This document shows, piece after piece, positions 60,008-64,000 of a stretch of DNA of 64,000 nucleotides. How positions within the stretch are numbered: position 1 is the stretch's first letter; each line of letters opens with the position of its first letter. A program made the position numbers and the translations under genes. Source of the stretch: Panonychus citri (Eukaryota; Arthropoda; Arachnida; Trombidiformes; Tetranychidae); NCBI RefSeq assembly GCF_014898815.1, contig NW_026515540.1, forward strand, positions 682,001-746,000, given 5' to 3'. Below the pieces are notes generated by a model. It was not told the DNA's origin and ran no database searches. It saw only the letters and a program-made list of their open reading frames with translations.

Positions 60008-62964
60008 AATCAAACAATTTAAACACAGAAAAAAATAACAATCAACAATCAAGAAGTTTTAAAAGTGATCTTTAATTTTACCAATGGTTGATGACGATGT
60101 TGTTGATGATGATGAAAGATGATAGTCTTTGATTAGTTGTTCACTAATTGTTGATGATGATGATTTGACGACTTTACTGTTTAAATGCTTAATTAGATTC
60201 TCAATTGAGTTGAAATTAAACTGAATATCAGATTCCCATGGAAATGGAAAAGGTTTAAACAATATGATGATGATGATGATGATGATCAATATCCTTGAAA
60301 AAGTCGCAACTTTTTTCTTCGACCTTAATTGTTGATTGTTTGATCAACTTTTTTAGCAAATTAACTTTACCTGTGAGATGAATCTACAAATTGTTGTAAG
60401 ACTTAATTGTTGGAAAAATGAAATTTTTCTTTTCTTTTCTTCCAATGATTGAAACGATTTAATTTCTCCCATTTATAATTAGTTTAATTATTGAATCAAC
60501 ACGAAAATTTGATCACAATCAACACGGTAAATTTTGACGTTAATTGTTGTCTTCTAATTGATTGGATTAATTTTAATTTCTAAATAGTCTAATTATAGCA
60601 GTTAACTGTCAATTAACTGTCTTGTTGATTGAAATAATCATTTAAATAACTATTATGAGATTTAGAGTTATTATAATTAATTCAGTTGATTGTGTTCATC
60701 TAAATTGTTACAATTAAGTTAATTGTCATAGGGACTATCTTTTTAGCATCTAAATGATTAACTTTATTTTATTATCTTAGAGATGATTTTGATTATCAAC
60801 AATTTAGTTTGTTATTGTCATGAGTTATAAAGCAATTAGTTAATCATTATCAACCAATCAAGGGTATTGTGAGTAGTTATGTTAATTGTTGTTTAATTGT
60901 GACAATGTTTAATTGTTGTTAAGCTGTAAACTTAAATAATAACTTTAATTCAAATTAATTCATTTTCAATGAGATCACAATTTGTTTTTCATTTTATTAA
61001 ACATTTGATTTTCATGTCAAATCAATCAACTTGATTAGTTGACTTTTGTTCAACAATTAAATGCCTAATCATGATTAGCAAGAGTAATCAACAATTAGCT
61101 CAATAATAATTTAACTCTGAATGTAATTGTCAATGTACAAAAAAAAAAGTGTGACAATCAAATTAAATATCCAACTTTGATTGGTTAATGAACTACAATC
61201 AAATGAATTTCAAGTCCAACTAATCCGATTTTGATTAACACTAAATTATAATCAATTTTAATTGTTTAAAATCTGATAAATTATAATGCTCACCATGATA
61301 ATTACAAATTTAGATAATCTAATCAACTAATTGCTGTACAATAAAAAACTTTGTCACCAATTTGAATTGTCCTTGGATAACCTTAGAAAGTTTTTCCCAA
61401 TTTAATTAAACCAAACTAAATCAACTAATTATCGTAATATTTTTAAATTGACATTTGTTTATATTCATTTCCAGCAACAGTCAAGGTTACACTAAATAAT
61501 CAGTTGTAACCCAAACTTTTCAAGGTTAATTGTTGATAAATTTTTCGTAATAATTTAATTTACAATTTATCATTGATCAACTTTCACTTAACTTATACAG
61601 AGCAATTCAGATACTTTTTGCCAATTTTTTGGCGATTTTTCATCAAAAACACTTGGACGATTTGGTCCAGGCTCGAAATGACCTTCGAGGCCATAGCTCG
61701 CTGAATGGCCTAGTTCGAATATCGATCAAATTTCCATAGACCGAATGGTCCAAATCAGATTTTTGAGAGATCGCGAAAAGAAAACGGAAAATAACTGAAT
61801 CGCCCTGTATAACAATTCAGTTGACACAATTAAGAGCGATAAAGATTTCCGGTTGAACCAGTTAGTTAGAGTTAATTGTTTACCTTTTTTTTTGTTTGTT
61901 AGTAAAATCAATTATTGAGATTTGATTCTAATTGTAACAATTAAGAGGAAGAGAACAAGAAAAAGAGAGAGATCGATTTCTTTTCATTAGAAAATAACTG
62001 TAAATGTTTCAATTGGAAATTGATGTTGACACGAAGAGATGATGTTTCTAAATTGTTTTTCTCTCTCCTTTTTTCTCCAACCAATTCACATTAATTGTCA
62101 TCTTAATTGTTGATTGTTAACCTTATCATCAATCGTCTCTCAATGTGTTTAATTAGTGCCATTAGATTGTTAACTTAATCTAACAAGAGTGATTTTCTTG
62201 CTGTTACATGAAAATAGTGTTTACAGTTTGTTACCTGAGAATTGGGGATAAACCGTTTTCCAAACTCAATCATCTTCCAAATCATTTCAAGTTGTTTGTT
62301 TCATGTGTTTCTCTTTCTTTCCTCTCTTTCTGCTAGATTTTTACCTAGGTAACAACATCAACAACAGGTAACATCATCAACAATAAAATCCACAGTAAAT
62401 GTAACACAAATACAAAAGTGAAAACCAGTGAGTGTTGTTGATAATATAGAGAGAGAGAGAAAAACAAAAGAGAAAAAAAAAATTCTTTTTTTCTGGTTTT
62501 TCTCTTTTTTTCTCTCTGAGTTTACTATTTGGTTAACCACCTGTCTTATGTGAATTAACAACCAAATTAATCATCATCATCATCTTCTTATTATGGAATC
62601 AACAAAATGCTTAATTCATCATCACCATAATTCAATTGGTATAAACATTTCCAATCAACAGATCATCATGGTTACAATTTTAGAGGAGCAACATTAGTGT
62701 TTTGGTTTACCTTTTGATCGTTTTTTTTGTTCTATTTACAGAATTTCTCTCTCTCTCTCACTCTCTTTACCTGATTTACTTTAATTTGAATTGTCTTCAA
62801 GTGAAACCTCATCTGCCATCTCATCTAATCATCATCATCATGCTGCCAGAATAACATTCCAACGGTTTAGATACTAATATTAACTTTATATTTTCCAAGA
62901 AGAAAAATATTCCAACCTTAGAATAAACAAAAAACCAATAACCAATAGATTGACCATTGATACC
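60008..62964. other. Spacer between divergent GPI-protein and SLC35C2 genes
   Basis: AT-rich, with both promoters expected here. Several minus-strand donor-like sites (for example CACAG|GTAAAG near 60368) could close 5' non-coding exons. A Ser-rich minus frame at 60059-60289 lacks an ATG. The MITE at 61596-61809 is the only defined element; ATC repeats occur at 62570-62585 and 62829-62841. Confidence 0.4.
61596..61809. mobile_element. 214-bp MITE, TA-flanked
   Basis: Ends CAGAGCAATTCAGATA (left) and the inverse of CAGGGCGATTCAGTTA (right) match at 13 of 16 positions and are flanked by TA. This fits a Tc1/mariner-type non-autonomous element. The interior is more GC-rich than its surroundings and non-coding. 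Confidence 0.7.
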
Positions 62965-63467
62965 ATGATCATTGATAGAGTTGTTTGTCTTAAGGGTATT
63001 AGGACACTGTCACTGATTATCCTTTACTATTGTTTCTCAATTGGAATCACATTTTACCAAAAATGGTTCCTAAAGGTATGTCAATACAGTTTTTAGCTCG
63101 AAATCCAATGTCCATTAATCTTTGTTTACATTTTGTTTTCTCTCTCTCTCTCTCTCTCTTTCTTACTTTTTCTTTCTAGGGCTTTCATTTTCCATTCTTA
63201 GTGGTCACTTGCCATATGATTATGAAATTCTTATTATCCGCCATTTGCCGTATTATCATGATTCTGGCCACCGGTAATTTCCGAGCAACACTTAACTGCT
63301 CTGCCAATATTAAGAAATTAGCCACAATTGGATTCGCCAGTGCTTTGGACATTGGATTTTCCAATTGGTCTTTTGAATACATTACCATTTCTCTTTATAC
63401 CATGACAAAAAGTACCTGTATTATATTCATCCTTGGATTCGCAATCATTTTTGGTCTTGAGAAAAAG
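62965..63467 (+). CDS. SLC35C2: SLC35C2-like nucleotide-sugar transporter (partial, 5' exons only)
   Basis: Golgi/ER membrane transporter of the drug/metabolite (TPT/NST) superfamily. The SLC35C2 relatives are linked to GDP-fucose handling and Notch fucosylation in mammals. Exon 1 is 62965-63075, the intron 63076-63179 (104 nt, CT-rich), exon 2 63180-63467, all phase 0. Family hallmarks include YYCFSIGITFYQKW in TM1, FHFPFLVVTCHM in TM2, ALDIGFSNWSFEYITISLYT, and MTKSTCIIFILGFAIIFGLE. The remaining exons (about 200 residues) lie beyond the window. Other TPT-domain transporters are the alternative. Confidence 0.82.
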
Positions 63468-64000
63468 GTATTGACCACACTGACCATTTCCAATGTTCAC
63501 CCAGTGAACACAAAGATCTCCAATCATCTTTTGTGATACTCTTCTTGTTACCATTCTCATGAGAAAGTGTTTGGTGTCAACATACCGATAGTACATGAAA
63601 GTACAATTTAATAGAAATCAATTAACTTTGATTGTTTTCAGTTGATTTACTAGATTTCCAATCAGTTTTAATCATATATCAATTTCACATTTTATTTTTA
63701 TTATTACTCACAATCGAGTTACAAACCTTATTATTGTAAACAATAGTGTTATTTATTTATTGTCTTTATTATACTTTTATAGCCTTGAGATTTTGATTAG
63801 CAATCATTTAAATTGTTGCTGATTTACTTTCAATATCATGATAATCAATAGCTAATTCATTATATTACGATTTAAGTTGCATAATTTCCTGTTCCAATAT
63901 GCTCACAAGTGTTACAATTATTGACACCAAAAAGCAAAACAAACAAACTTGTTAGACTAATTTTATGATTTTCGTTTCTTAATTACTCTTAATAGCGCAT
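63468..64000 (+). other. Intron 2 of the SLC35C2-like gene
   Basis: The frame after GLEKK loses resemblance to the family and stops at 63536, so I place a donor at 63468 (AAG|GTATTG). The rest is AT-rich with no exon recognised before the edge. Confidence 0.5.

Noticed and set aside
60059..60289. Ser-rich minus-strand frame as first exon of the GPI-type protein
   Set aside because: No ATG in frame and no acceptor in matching phase that keeps the signal peptide; more likely 5' UTR or spacer.

Overview
The window looks like nuclear DNA of a spider mite (Tetranychus urticae or a close relative). This is inferred from AT-rich sequence, mostly short introns (about 56-130 nt), a UDP-glycosyltransferase of the kind mites acquired from bacteria, a pair of very similar chemosensory gustatory receptors, and a Gly/Ala/Lys-rich secreted protein resembling silk or cuticle proteins. 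No database search was possible; family names rest on recognised motifs.

Left part (1-15 kb) is gene-dense. In order: a DEDDh exonuclease with an N-terminal FCS-like zinc finger (minus, runs off the left edge); a two-exon UDP-glycosyltransferase (minus); a two-exon membrane-anchored short-chain dehydrogenase (plus); a three-exon Na+/Ca2+ exchanger (minus) that appears to lack transmembrane helices 4-5; a Gly/Ala/Lys-rich secreted protein (plus); chaperonin subunit CCT4 (plus) with a one-base frame break; and cystathionine gamma-lyase (plus), whose last intron ends in a (CT)42 microsatellite. A degenerate inverted copy of part of its last exon lies just upstream. Five of these families are metabolic, transport or folding genes with no evident shared pathway.

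The middle (15.8-48 kb) is one neuropeptide GPCR gene (minus) of the allatotropin/orexin receptor type. Five of its six exons are compact, but intron 2 spans 29.9 kb. Nested in that intron, on the same strand, are two gustatory receptor genes in a tandem duplication, an apparently intact Tc1/mariner-like transposon that landed in an older dead transposase, several short inverted-repeat elements, and about 17 kb of low-complexity DNA rich in ATC/GAT runs.

The right part (48-64 kb) is mostly gene-poor. It holds a small hypothetical plus-strand gene, a secreted, probably GPI-anchored protein (minus) with two apparent one-base frame breaks, two short inverted-repeat elements, and the 5' exons of an SLC35C2-like nucleotide-sugar transporter (plus, runs off the right edge).

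Three apparent coding frameshifts (CCT4 and twice in the GPI protein) can each be explained by one missing base in a short homopolymer, which suggests consensus errors. The most interesting observations are the giant intron with nested receptors, the receptor duplication whose upstream DNA is more conserved than its coding sequence, and the truncated ion exchanger.
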